From contig DWZE01000069.1 of assembly GCA_019118325.1 (NCBI GenBank), positions 1-64,000 on the forward strand: a stretch of DNA of 64,000 nucleotides, written 5' to 3'. How positions within the stretch are numbered: position 1 is the first letter of the stretch; each line of letters starts with the position of its first letter. Position numbers and translations under genes: made by a program. Shown piece after piece: positions 8,076-15,788 of the stretch. Below the pieces are notes generated by a model. That model was not told the origin of the DNA and ran no database searches. It saw nothing but the letters and a program-made list of their open reading frames with translations. This DNA is from Candidatus Bacteroides intestinavium. GTDB lineage: Bacteria; Bacteroidota; Bacteroidia; Bacteroidales; Bacteroidaceae.

Positions 8076-9146
8076 TCAAAATTTCCAAGTAGTAAATCCC
8101 ATATTCAACGCTATCTGATACATCGGCGAGAATGTCCGAAAAAAACAGTCCAACAAATGTTCCCTGTCCATAGTCACTATATCTTGAGGAGTATGCTGGA
8201 GTAGCAAATAGTCTTCCAACAATTTAGACGACTTGCATACCTGCAGATTAATCTTTAGGGAAGATTGATGCATTTCCGCCAACTTAGGAAGGTAACAATC
8301 CAAGTCCGGCAGTTTGTTCCCTTTCGAACTGTTCACACTCGAGTCTACCGGAATCAGATTCCAAAGTAGGTCGTGGGAAACAAAACTCCATGGAATGAAA
8401 TGGTCAAGGTCGTAATGGGAGACTTCCAGCAATCTCCCTGTATAAATGCACCTAACCTCCATACCATGATTGATGGCCGCATTCCAGAACCCCTTCTGCG
8501 CGGCCAATGAATGCCTTTCCTCTTTCTTTACCAATTTGCCGGGAATATTGGGTACATTCGGATTCCGCAATTGCAAGAAATTCGCCAACCCCCAATAAGC
8601 AAAGGAGGTAAGTATCTCGTAATTCTCCCGGAGATAAGGCAACCATATAGGATTCAGTTCAACCCACAACGAACCGTTCTTTTTCTCCAGTTTATACAGA
8701 CAACCATTCTCCAATGTCTGTGAACGGATCAGCATTTCCCTATCATCCGAAGTGTTTATCCAAGGACGCAAGAAGCGGAAAGGAACGTTTATCTGTAGAA
8801 AATTCAACTGCTTTCGGATATCTCTACGGCTCACCAATTGATATAACAAATCTGTCAAGTCCTTCACACCAATGTTTATCGGAATATTATTCTCTTTCTG
8901 TAAGGTCAAGATAGCCTCGTAGAGTGATTCGGACTTACCAAAAGACAGGCGGAAGTAATTCACTGGATACCATGCGTTGGCAACCATTGTTATCATAATA
9001 TCCCATACATTCAGCCTGGTTTTTCCTTGTTTCACATACAAATCTAGGATGCCTAGAAACCAATAGTATTTGTAGGTAGCCACTGTCTTATCAAATACCC
9101 TATTCAGATATTTTGTAGTCAAAGTTTGTGATTGAGGTATATTCAT
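8076..9146 (-). CDS. HNH endonuclease domain protein, first gene of the accessory operon
   Basis: A 356-residue protein whose first ~225 residues I do not recognise (helical, Trp/Tyr-rich). Residues ~233-280 form an HNH/beta-beta-alpha-metal nuclease motif: CIYTGRLLEVSHYDLDHFIP, then WNLIPVDSSVNSSKGNKLP. DH supplies the catalytic His, and the WNL plus NSSKGNK residues fill the N and N/K positions. It is therefore likely to cut DNA or RNA. It is followed by the methyltransferase-HIT gene after 5 nt, so the products are probably made together. The methyltransferase could be a protective partner, or the HNH could be the effector for the DUF262 protein; both are inference. It is AT-rich like the rest of the island. 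The start is the only good ATG at the head of the ORF. Confidence 0.82.
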   Translation of the reverse strand: MNIPQSQTLTTKYLNRVFDKTVATYKYYWFLGILDLYVKQGKTRLNVWDIMITMVANAWYPVNYFRLSFGKSESLYEAILTLQKENNIPINIGVKDLTDLLYQLVSRRDIRKQLNFLQINVPFRFLRPWINTSDDREMLIRSQTLENGCLYKLEKKNGSLWVELNPIWLPYLRENYEILTSFAYWGLANFLQLRNPNVPNIPGKLVKKEERHSLAAQKGFWNAAINHGMEVRCIYTGRLLEVSHYDLDHFIPWSFVSHDLLWNLIPVDSSVNSSKGNKLPDLDCYLPKLAEMHQSSLKINLQVCKSSKLLEDYLLLQHTPQDIVTMDREHLLDCFFRTFSPMYQIALNMGFTTWKF

Positions 9147-9484
9147 TTCAATAGTTTATTAAACCTCCAATTAACCAAAAAGTTGCTCAAGTCCGCCCGA
9201 TTCACTCTATGAAGCATTTCCTACATCTTCTTCAATAGGGATGAATAGAAACGAACTTGACCCATATATTACGATAATAAACACCACGTTACTTAAATCC
9301 GCGGTAAAGATAATCAAATGGCGCGAGAAATTTATACTAGAAGTGCTACTTTCATACTTGATTAATTCTCGAAAAGATTAATTTCCTCTGGTTGACACGT
9401 CCCTCATGCACGGCCTGCACAGCACCGGACATCGTGCAGCCTCAGACTGAAATCGGTGTCAGACTTCATAATAATTATTATAAA

Positions 9485-9663
9485 CCCGTTGGCGGAATTA
9501 ATTGGGGCATGAAACCCACGGGCGGAGATATCTTCGGGCCAAGACAGAGATATCTGCGGGCACGGACGGAGATATCTGCGGACAAAAGCGGAGATATCCG
9601 CCCGCAAAGCCGCACGATGGACCGACAGATAAAGTGCATATTGGTTATAATTCCGCCAACGGG
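9485..9663. repeat. Dispersed element with 22-bp GATATC array, copy 1
   Basis: Four consecutive 22-bp units (9524-9545, 9546-9567, 9568-9589, 9590-9611) of the type ggagatatctgcgggcanrrc. They are enclosed by a perfect 16-bp inverted repeat, cccgttggcggaatta at 9485-9500 and its complement at 9648-9663. Flanking sequence on both sides resembles the element at 27424-27570, which has only three units. Confidence 0.8.
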
Positions 9664-10123
9664 TATTATAAATATCCGCAGATTGCCTAACCAGAGAAAT
9701 GAAAAGCCTATATAAGCAAGCTCCTACGGCTAAGTATTATTGGATATTTGGCCATTTATCATTGCTTCTATGCTGGTTGAAGCATAGCATACTTGCAAAA
9801 GTATCATTGGGGAGAATGCGGACATTCATTCTAAGCATGACGGTCTGAAAACCGGTGAAACATCATTCGGGGCGTGAAGCACCCTGGCAAGACCCCACGA
9901 TGAAGAAAGAAAGGTACCGCAAAGGATACGGCGGCTACCGCATCGCCCGCCACGCCCGGTCCCTCTATATATAAATAGGTGTAGTTTCTATTAAACCAGG
10001 AAGGAGGGAAAAACACCGGTTCATGCGCACCGCAACAAGAAAGCGGGTACAAACTGTAAACAAATTATACTTCCAATTTGTCTCTCAACATTTCCCGTAG
10101 AAACTCTGAACAATTTCTTCGAA

Positions 10124-10181
10124 AACACTGAAGTATTTCTGCCGAAATACTGAACAGTTTTGGGAGAAATACTTCAGTGTT
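10124..10181. repeat. Perfect 17-bp inverted repeat (hairpin)
   Basis: The arms aacactgaagtatttct (10124-10140) and agaaatacttcagtgtt (10165-10181) pair perfectly around a 24-nt loop. It lies downstream of the minus-strand yjbQ-hypothetical pair, so it may be their terminator or a processed 3' end. The surrounding 10085-10165 repeats variants of ctgaacantttt and gaaatact. Confidence 0.6.
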
Positions 10182-10315
10182 ATTTTAAGCCTGTGGAATA
10201 ATTTTTAAAGCATTGTATTCCAACCGCTTGCATTAAGAAGGATATTTACAAAAATAATTTTCGTAATGATTTATTAAACCGGAGGCGTTGAGAATTTTCA
10301 GTGTCTGCCATAAGG

Positions 10316-10609
10316 TCATCCCACACCGACCGGAATCAACAAATCCTCTTCCGGCCAGCGGGGCAAATAGAACAGCGGCAAGGGCCGACCCCCTACCCCG
10401 CTCCACTCCACGCGGCACAGGTGATAGAAGTCCGGCGCCCCGAAGTCGAACGAACGTCCATAAAGCAGTATGGCTCCACGACCCTCGTCAATCTTCCACA
10501 AACCGCCTCCGTAGGGACATTCCTCGCCCTGCGACAAGAGGTCTCTATGCAAATAGACGCGGCCGAACTTCAACACCCCGTCTTGATTGATAATGAACTT
10601 CTGATACAT
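10316..10609 (-). CDS. Conserved hypothetical protein downstream of yjbQ
   Basis: A 97-residue soluble protein (MYQKFIINQDGVLKFGRVYL, then PYGGGLWKIDEGRGAILLYG, FDFGAPDFYHL). I do not recognise a named domain. The balanced amino acid composition, the good ATG and its position 10 nt after the yjbQ stop argue that it is a real, cotranscribed gene. No signal peptide or membrane segment is present. Function unknown. The antisense ORFs in this interval are shadows. Confidence 0.65.
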   Translation of the reverse strand: MYQKFIINQDGVLKFGRVYLHRDLLSQGEECPYGGGLWKIDEGRGAILLYGRSFDFGAPDFYHLCRVEWSGVGGRPLPLFYLPRWPEEDLLIPVGVG

Positions 10610-10619
10610 GGTTCTTATA

Positions 10620-11033
10620 TTATGTATAAAGGGTAGCTACTATTTTTCGTTCTCCCCCGTCATGACGGAACTCACACAAATAGATGCCTTGCCAGGTGCC
10701 CAAGTTCAACCGACCGTCCGTGACAGGGATGGTCAGACTCACGCCGAAAAGCGAACATTTGGCATGGGCAGGCATGTCGTCGGGGCCTTCCAACACGTGG
10801 TCATAGTAGGGTTCATTCTCCCGGACCAGATGGTTCAAGATTTTCTCCATGTCGCCTCGCACGTCGGGATCGGCATTTTCATTGATGGAAAGAGCGCATG
10901 AAGTATGCTGCACAAACAGATGGAGCAGCCCTGCCTGTGGCAAGGGCTGAGGCAGATGCTCCAGAATCTCACGGGTCACCAGATGGCATCCTCGACGCCG
11001 GGCTGACAATCGGAAAGCAAATTGCTGTATCAT
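10620..11033 (-). CDS. yjbQ: YjbQ family protein (UPF0047)
   Basis: A 137-residue single-domain protein of the YjbQ/UPF0047 family, small trimeric enzymes for which a weak thiamine-phosphate synthase activity has been described. Family marks are visible: HTSCALSINENADPDVRGDM (about residues 43-62), the following GPDDMPAHAKCSLFG with the conserved His and Asp, and the C-terminal GTWQGIYLCEFRHDGGERK. Length is normal. It heads a two-gene unit with the 97-residue hypothetical. A TATCTTTG element lies at 11215-11222, which would leave a leader of about 175 nt containing a hairpin (11070-11149). Confidence 0.93.
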   Translation of the reverse strand: MIQQFAFRLSARRRGCHLVTREILEHLPQPLPQAGLLHLFVQHTSCALSINENADPDVRGDMEKILNHLVRENEPYYDHVLEGPDDMPAHAKCSLFGVSLTIPVTDGRLNLGTWQGIYLCEFRHDGGERKIVATLYT

Positions 11034-11347
11034 AATATTTAGTTTTTGAATATCCGCAAAACCCCTATTCAGTGACGAACTACTAGCTACAAGCTACGAG
11101 TAGGATTGCTTGCAAGGCTCAGGGCGAGTATGCTTGCAGCTCGTCACTGGTAGCTGAATGGCCGATTGCGGACATCAATTTATGCAATCAAACAACAAAC
11201 TTTGCAAAGATACGGATTGCTGCCGACAAGCCATGCAACGAAACAGGCTTTTCCTGCCTATCCAAGAAAAATCACGAAAAAAGACAGACAGACGAACAAT
11301 ATATGAAAGTTTATTGTAACTTTACGCCAAACTAAACACCATTCGGT
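11034..11347. other. Divergent intergenic region between yjbQ and the kinase-like gene
   Basis: Holds the putative yjbQ promoter (minus-strand TATCTTTG at 11215-11222) and an imperfect hairpin with 9-bp outer arms cagtgacga (11070-11078) and tcgtcactg (11141-11149). The hairpin's inner part repeats gctacaagctacgag and gcttgca words. A weak -7-like TAACTTTA lies at 11317-11324 before the plus-strand gene. No gene is seen. Confidence 0.5.
11070..11149. repeat. Imperfect hairpin in the yjbQ leader
   Basis: Outer arms cagtgacga and tcgtcactg are complementary, with further partial pairing of gcttgca-type words inside. Located between the putative yjbQ -7 element and its start codon, so it would be transcribed in the leader. 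A regulatory role is possible but unproven. Confidence 0.4.
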
Positions 11348-12856
11348 ATGAAAAACATCATCAGACTACTGATTATCACAGCCTTATGCTGCATCAGCCT
11401 TCCCTCTACGGCACAAGGGAAAGGCGAGGGACTACAAAGACAGGCCCAAGAAAGCCTGACAGACAAGGATTACATCCGGGCACGCTATATGTTCCTGCAG
11501 GCCTACAATGCCTACATGGACGCGGGACAATATGCCCAAGGCGTGGCGTGCGGCGTGCAGGCCGGCGCCTTATATCACCGGGAGAACTACTACAAGGAAG
11601 CTTTCGAACTGCTGTACAAGGTGGAGCAGAACATCATCGAAGGCGAACGGAAAACCGGAAGCCCGATGCCGGCCCTGCGCTATCCCGTGACGCGCGAACG
11701 CCTGCAGATGTATATCAAACTCCGCAATGCAGCCCGCGCCAAGGAACAGCTGGCCAAGCTGCAAGGCTGGGCCGAGAGCGCCCAAGTGGATTCGCTGAGC
11801 ACCGACCTGCTTTATACGCAGGCCAACTATTATTATACCTTCGGACAGAACCAACAGGGAGACGCCGCCTTCAATGCCCTGGTGCAACGCTACGCCCAAC
11901 AGAAGGACTATGACAAGGCCCGTGCCTGCTACCAGGAGATGATCGGCATGGGACGCCGTTCGGGAAGCACCGCTCTCGTGGCCCGCGCCTATGACAAGTA
12001 TATGGCGTGGAACGATTCTATCCGCGCCATCGAAGCCCAGGAAAAATACAACGACCTGAAAGCCCAATACGAAGCCAGCCTGCAGACCATCGCCGAAAAA
12101 GACGACTCGTTGGCCGCCCGCCAATATACCATCATCGGCCTCTGCGTGCTGGCCCTCATCCTGGCCGCCGCCCTGGTGCTGGGAGGCATCGTGCTGCTGC
12201 GATACATCATGCAGACCCGCAAGCAGAAGAAAGTCATTGAGACCGTGAACGAACACAATGCCCTGAAGACGCAATTCATCCGCAACATATCCGCCCAAAT
12301 GAAACCTACGCTGGACACGCTGGACGCTTCGCAGCCGGGCGTACGCGCCCTTTCAGCCTTCTCCGACCACATTGAGGAGCTCTCTGCCCTGGAGGACACG
12401 CTGACCGAGCCTTACGAACTGGAGGAAGTCAATGTATCTGCCTTCTGCGAAGGCGTGATGGACCAAATCCGCGGAACGGAGAAAGAAGGCGTCGCCTTGA
12501 CAGTCAACGCTCCCAAGCTGACAGTAAAGCTCAACAAGGAGCACGTGGCCAAGATTCTGGTGCACCTCCTGCGCAACGCCGCCGAACATACCCCTGCAGA
12601 AGGGAAAATCTGGCTGGACTTCAAGAAGCGTGGCGCGCACACTCATCAATTCGTTGTCACCGACACGGGCTGCGGCATCACCGAGGAACAACGCGCCAAC
12701 CTCTTCAAGCCTTTCAGCGAACTGAAAGACCTGACAAAGGGAGATGGCCTGGGACTGCCCATCTGCTCGCTGGAGGCCACCAAGATGAACGGAAGCCTGT
12801 CGCTGGATACGGACTACACCAAGGGAGCGCGGTTCGTACTGGAACTGCATGCGTGA
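11348..12856 (+). CDS. Histidine-kinase-like sensor with TPR-like periplasmic region, phosphoacceptor His missing
   Basis: A 502-residue protein. A signal peptide (IIRLLIITALCCISLPSTAQ) leads into a helical TPR-like region (residues ~25-230), a coiled coil (~225-250), one transmembrane helix (~255-285) and a cytoplasmic kinase-like part. The dimerisation helix reads FIRNISAQMKPTLD where the family has NISHxMRTPL, so the phosphoacceptor histidine is replaced by alanine (codon GCC). The ATPase domain keeps an N box (HLLRNAAEHTP), G1 (DTGCGI) and G2 (GDGLGLPIC). It could therefore bind ATP but not autophosphorylate in the normal way. No response regulator lies nearby. The ATG is preceded by AT-rich sequence. 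Whether it acts as a pseudokinase or phosphorylates another protein cannot be told. Confidence 0.85.
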   Translation: MKNIIRLLIITALCCISLPSTAQGKGEGLQRQAQESLTDKDYIRARYMFLQAYNAYMDAGQYAQGVACGVQAGALYHRENYYKEAFELLYKVEQNIIEGERKTGSPMPALRYPVTRERLQMYIKLRNAARAKEQLAKLQGWAESAQVDSLSTDLLYTQANYYYTFGQNQQGDAAFNALVQRYAQQKDYDKARACYQEMIGMGRRSGSTALVARAYDKYMAWNDSIRAIEAQEKYNDLKAQYEASLQTIAEKDDSLAARQYTIIGLCVLALILAAALVLGGIVLLRYIMQTRKQKKVIETVNEHNALKTQFIRNISAQMKPTLDTLDASQPGVRALSAFSDHIEELSALEDTLTEPYELEEVNVSAFCEGVMDQIRGTEKEGVALTVNAPKLTVKLNKEHVAKILVHLLRNAAEHTPAEGKIWLDFKKRGAHTHQFVVTDTGCGITEEQRANLFKPFSELKDLTKGDGLGLPICSLEATKMNGSLSLDTDYTKGARFVLELHA

Positions 12857-12960
12857 CCGAGATTAACTTCCTTAAGTACGAAGAACGCATGTCTTTACGA
12901 GGACCCATAAATTTGCGAATATACAAAGGGCTGCTCAGGTCTTAAGATAAGATAGGAATC

Positions 12961-13651
12961 ATGAACATGAAAGGAAGAATCGCCGTATCGGCCTTGGCCA
13001 TTTGGGCGCTCGGCGCCTGCCAAGACGGTCCCCGCACGGTGGAAAATCCGTTGATTGAAACCGCCAATTCCCTGACCCTCGACATCACAAGAGTGGAACT
13101 GACAGACACAGCCACTTGGCTACAGGTCGATGCCTATCGCGCGAAAGACTGGATAAGAATCACTTCAGACGCCTGCCTCCAGGCTGAAGGGCAGACCTAT
13201 GCCCTGACAGGGACACAGGACATCACACCCGATTCGGATTTTTGGATGCCCGCATCCGGGAAAGCTACTTTCCACCTGCGTTTTGAACCGTTGCCCCTCC
13301 GCACCCGCTCGTTCGACTTCATCCAAAAGGCCGAAGGGAAGGACTGCTTCAAGTTGTTCGGTATTGACCTTACAGGCAAGGCGACGTATGACACGCCCGA
13401 AAGCGTGCCCCAAACCGCACGCGTCATGGAAAAACAACACCGCTACCTACCGGACCATGATACCCGGCATCCGCGGACAACACTACCGCCTGACCAACGA
13501 GCAATGGGATGCCCTCTGCAAACCATTGAAGATAGGTGCCATCCCCGCCTATGTGCTGGTGGACAAAGACGGCACGTATGCCCGGCGGGACGACCTGATG
13601 GACACCCGTCTGCTGATAAAGACGCTGAAAGACAAACTGAATAACCCTTAA
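12961..13651 (+). pseudogene. Broken tandem copy of the downstream thioredoxin lipoprotein gene
   Basis: The first ~155 codons (signal and lipobox GACQDG, then GPRTVENPLIETANS and DTPESVPQ) closely match residues 1-155 of the next gene. From about 13430 the match jumps, in the +1 frame, to the last ~64 residues (TMIPGIRGQHYRLTNEQW, VLVDKDGTY, ending at 13651). About 400 residues of the parent, including the CGPC thioredoxin motif, are missing and the join is out of frame. The nominal 227-residue ORF therefore ends in about 70 residues of unrelated, Arg/His/Pro-rich translation. This looks like a tandem duplication followed by an internal deletion. A short secreted lipoprotein could still be made. 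Confidence 0.85.
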
Positions 13652-13663
13652 TAACAACAACCT

Positions 13664-15544
13664 ATGAGTTTCAAACATTTCATCGGGGCACTCCTGTTGC
13701 CCCTGGCCTTCGCAGCCTGTCAAAGCGGTCCCCGCACGGTGGAGAATCCGCTGATCGAGACGTCCAACACCAGAACCCTTGACATCGTCAAGGTGGAACT
13801 GACGGACACGGCCACCATCCTGCAAGTGGATGCCTACTTCACCCCCCGGTATTGGATACGCATCGACTCCAAGACCTACCTCCAGGCCGACGGCCAAAAG
13901 TATGCCCTCACCTCCGCCCAGGGCATCACGCCCGACTCCCTGTTCTGGATGCCCGACTCCGGCGAGGCTTCCTTCCAACTGACGTTCCAGCCCCTGCCCC
14001 TCGGCACCAAGACGTTCGACTTCATCGAGTCGGACTGTGAGGATTGCTTCAAGCTGTATGGCATCGACCTCACGGGCAAGGCCGCGTATGACACGCCCGA
14101 AGGCATCCCCGCCGAAGCCCTGGCCATGGATGGAAACGCTCCCATGCCCGAACCCATCTTCAAGACCGGGGAAACCACGGTGGACGTACACCTGCTGCAC
14201 TACCGGCCGGAACTGCTCAAGGAACTGAATCTGTATGTCAACACCCTGTGGGGCAACCAGGAAGAAAACACTGCCGCCATCGACCCCGAGACGGGCACGG
14301 CCACCTTCCAATTCCGGCAATACGGGCCGGCACAAGCCCTGATGGCAATGGGCAGGCTGGGCGGTTCCACCCTCTGGCTGGCTCCCGGCGAACACGCGGA
14401 ACTGTACTACGATATGCGAGCCATGGGACATTGGATAGTGGAACGGCGCGAGAACGGAATCCAGCCTCCCTTCCGTCCGCTCTACGCCACAGGAACCTAC
14501 GCCAACCTGAACAACCTGTGGAACAGCGGACTCATCAAGCGCCTACACTCCATGAACCTCTACACCGGCGAATTTGCCGACTATAAGATGAGCGCGGCAG
14601 ACTACGTGACCCATGTGACCACTGTCTACAAAGCCCAATCAGACAGCATTGCCGCCGACTCCCTCCCGCCGCTGGTCAAGGAAATCCTGCAACTCAGCCT
14701 GAAGGAAGAGGCCGTGACCGCCATGGCGCAAGGCGACTTCTTCCGCGAGCACAATTACCGCGCCCTCCACAATGACTGGCAGAACCCCGTGAAAGGCATA
14801 GACAAGCTGAATCCGGAGCAAAAGGCTTCCGTGGCCAAGCTCTTCGACCTCAACGACCCCATGCTGCTGATGGGCCATAACGCCAGCGACTACGTGGGCA
14901 CCGTAGCCTACGCGGACGATGCGTGGCTGAAGGCTACCGGCATCCGGGAGGAAGGCTTCATCCCCTCCCTCCGCAAGTTTGCCCCCTTGACACGCAAGGC
15001 ACAGGCTGCCGAACTGGCCGATGCAGACCTCCGGGCATTCACCGCGGACGAAGCGTTCTATGCCGAAGCCCTGAAAGCCATGCAACAGACTGCCCTGGAC
15101 AAGCTGAAAGCCGCCGAAGGCAAGGCGGTCATCGAGCAGACGCCGGACGTGCCCGTGGCACAACTGTTCGATGCCATCATCGCTCCCTACAAGGGCAAGG
15201 TGGTGTTCGTGGACTTCTGGAACACATGGTGCGGCCCCTGCCGTGCCTCCATCAAGGCCACCGAGCCGCTGAAGTCCACGGAGCTGAAACACGACGGCCT
15301 GGTGTGGATCTACATTGCCAACGAGACCTCGCCCATCGTGCAATACAAGACGATGATTCCCGACATCCAAGGCAAGCACTACCGCCTGAACGACAAACAG
15401 TGGGCCTACCTCTGTGACAAGTTCAAGATAGACGGCATCCCCTCCTACGTCGTGGTGGACAAGGACGGAACCTACAAGCTGCGCAACGACCTGCGCGACC
15501 ACAGCCTCCTGGTACCAACCCTGCAGGAGAAGCTGGCTGAATGA
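13664..15544 (+). CDS. TlpA-like thioredoxin-fold lipoprotein with large N-terminal region
   Basis: A 626-residue exported protein. Signal peptide with lipobox LAFAACQS near residue 19, so it is probably an envelope-anchored lipoprotein. Residues ~20-160 form an Ig-like or beta-rich region shared with the broken upstream copy; ~160-480 is a mostly helical middle region. Residues ~500-626 are a thioredoxin/TlpA fold with the redox motif WCGPC in FVDFWNTWCGPC (about 515-526), the strand VWIYIANE, and the cis-Pro segment DGIPSYVVVDKDG. Such proteins in Bacteroidetes are thought to reduce disulfides or sense redox state in the periplasm, but the physiological partner is unknown. The start ATG lies 13 nt after the end of the pseudogene. 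A strong terminator follows at 15572-15633. Confidence 0.88.
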   Translation: MSFKHFIGALLLPLAFAACQSGPRTVENPLIETSNTRTLDIVKVELTDTATILQVDAYFTPRYWIRIDSKTYLQADGQKYALTSAQGITPDSLFWMPDSGEASFQLTFQPLPLGTKTFDFIESDCEDCFKLYGIDLTGKAAYDTPEGIPAEALAMDGNAPMPEPIFKTGETTVDVHLLHYRPELLKELNLYVNTLWGNQEENTAAIDPETGTATFQFRQYGPAQALMAMGRLGGSTLWLAPGEHAELYYDMRAMGHWIVERRENGIQPPFRPLYATGTYANLNNLWNSGLIKRLHSMNLYTGEFADYKMSAADYVTHVTTVYKAQSDSIAADSLPPLVKEILQLSLKEEAVTAMAQGDFFREHNYRALHNDWQNPVKGIDKLNPEQKASVAKLFDLNDPMLLMGHNASDYVGTVAYADDAWLKATGIREEGFIPSLRKFAPLTRKAQAAELADADLRAFTADEAFYAEALKAMQQTALDKLKAAEGKAVIEQTPDVPVAQLFDAIIAPYKGKVVFVDFWNTWCGPCRASIKATEPLKSTELKHDGLVWIYIANETSPIVQYKTMIPDIQGKHYRLNDKQWAYLCDKFKIDGIPSYVVVDKDGTYKLRNDLRDHSLLVPTLQEKLAE

Positions 15545-15571
15545 ACCTCCTGACAGGCACACAGATTATAC

Positions 15572-15633
15572 AGATGGCCGCAGATGATAGTTCGTTGATA
15601 GACAAACTAAAAATCTGCGGCCATCTGTTTTTA
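15572..15633 (+). terminator. Rho-independent terminator after the thioredoxin lipoprotein gene
   Basis: A 14-bp perfect stem agatggccgcagat / atctgcggccatct (15572-15585 with 15613-15626), a 27-nt loop, then gttttta. Placed 28 nt after the stop codon. The right arm is also part of a 44-nt direct repeat found again at 17086. Confidence 0.75.
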
Positions 15634-15656
15634 CCCTGTGTCACCTGCGCGCCATT
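15613..15656 (+). repeat. 44-bp direct repeat, left copy
   Basis: Begins atctgcggccatct and ends gcgcgccatt. It matches the copy at 17086-17129 at 39 of 44 positions in the same orientation. The two copies flank the beta-propeller lipoprotein gene. Confidence 0.7.
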
Positions 15657-15718
15657 CAAATCCTGACACTATCTCTTCTCTGAGCCACAAGCGACTGTTC
15701 ACATTTAGTCTATATTAC

Positions 15719-15772
15719 AGGAGTTAAGGAGTTATCACTCCGCTTTGTTTCGCCAGGAGTTAAGCCGATAAA
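15719..15772. repeat. GGAGTTA repeat, short copy B
   Basis: Contains ggagttaaggagttatcactcc, a gctttgtttcgcc stretch and ggagttaagccgata. It is a truncated member of the GGAGTTA family, lying between two convergent genes. Confidence 0.6.
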
Positions 15773-15788
15773 AACTCTCTATTTTTCC

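Larger units (their letters stand above)
9147..10315. other. Long intergenic region at the right edge of the accessory island
   Basis: No convincing gene is seen; the short ORFs listed (for example 9392-9715 and 9831-10052) are compositionally odd and are read out of repeat DNA. The region contains a dispersed element with four 22-bp GATATC repeats inside 16-bp inverted repeats (9485-9663) and a 17-bp perfect inverted repeat (10124-10181). The AT-rich part at 9147-9380 should carry the operon promoter, but no clean TTG/TAnnTTTG pair was found. Confidence 0.6.

Noticed and set aside
9524-9611. 22-bp repeats considered as a CRISPR array
   Set aside because: Units are contiguous with no unique spacers, there are no cas genes, and the unit drifts in sequence.
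9392-9715. 107-residue ORF over the 22-bp array
   Set aside because: Its sequence is a translation of repeat DNA (repeated EISA/GDI words) in an arbitrary frame.
9831-10052. 73-residue minus-strand ORF in the long intergenic region
   Set aside because: No domain, odd composition, no ribosome-binding context; probably chance.
12961-13651. Programmed frameshift as an explanation for the short thioredoxin copy
   Set aside because: Most of the parent sequence is missing at the junction, and no slippery site was noted; a deletion explains it better.
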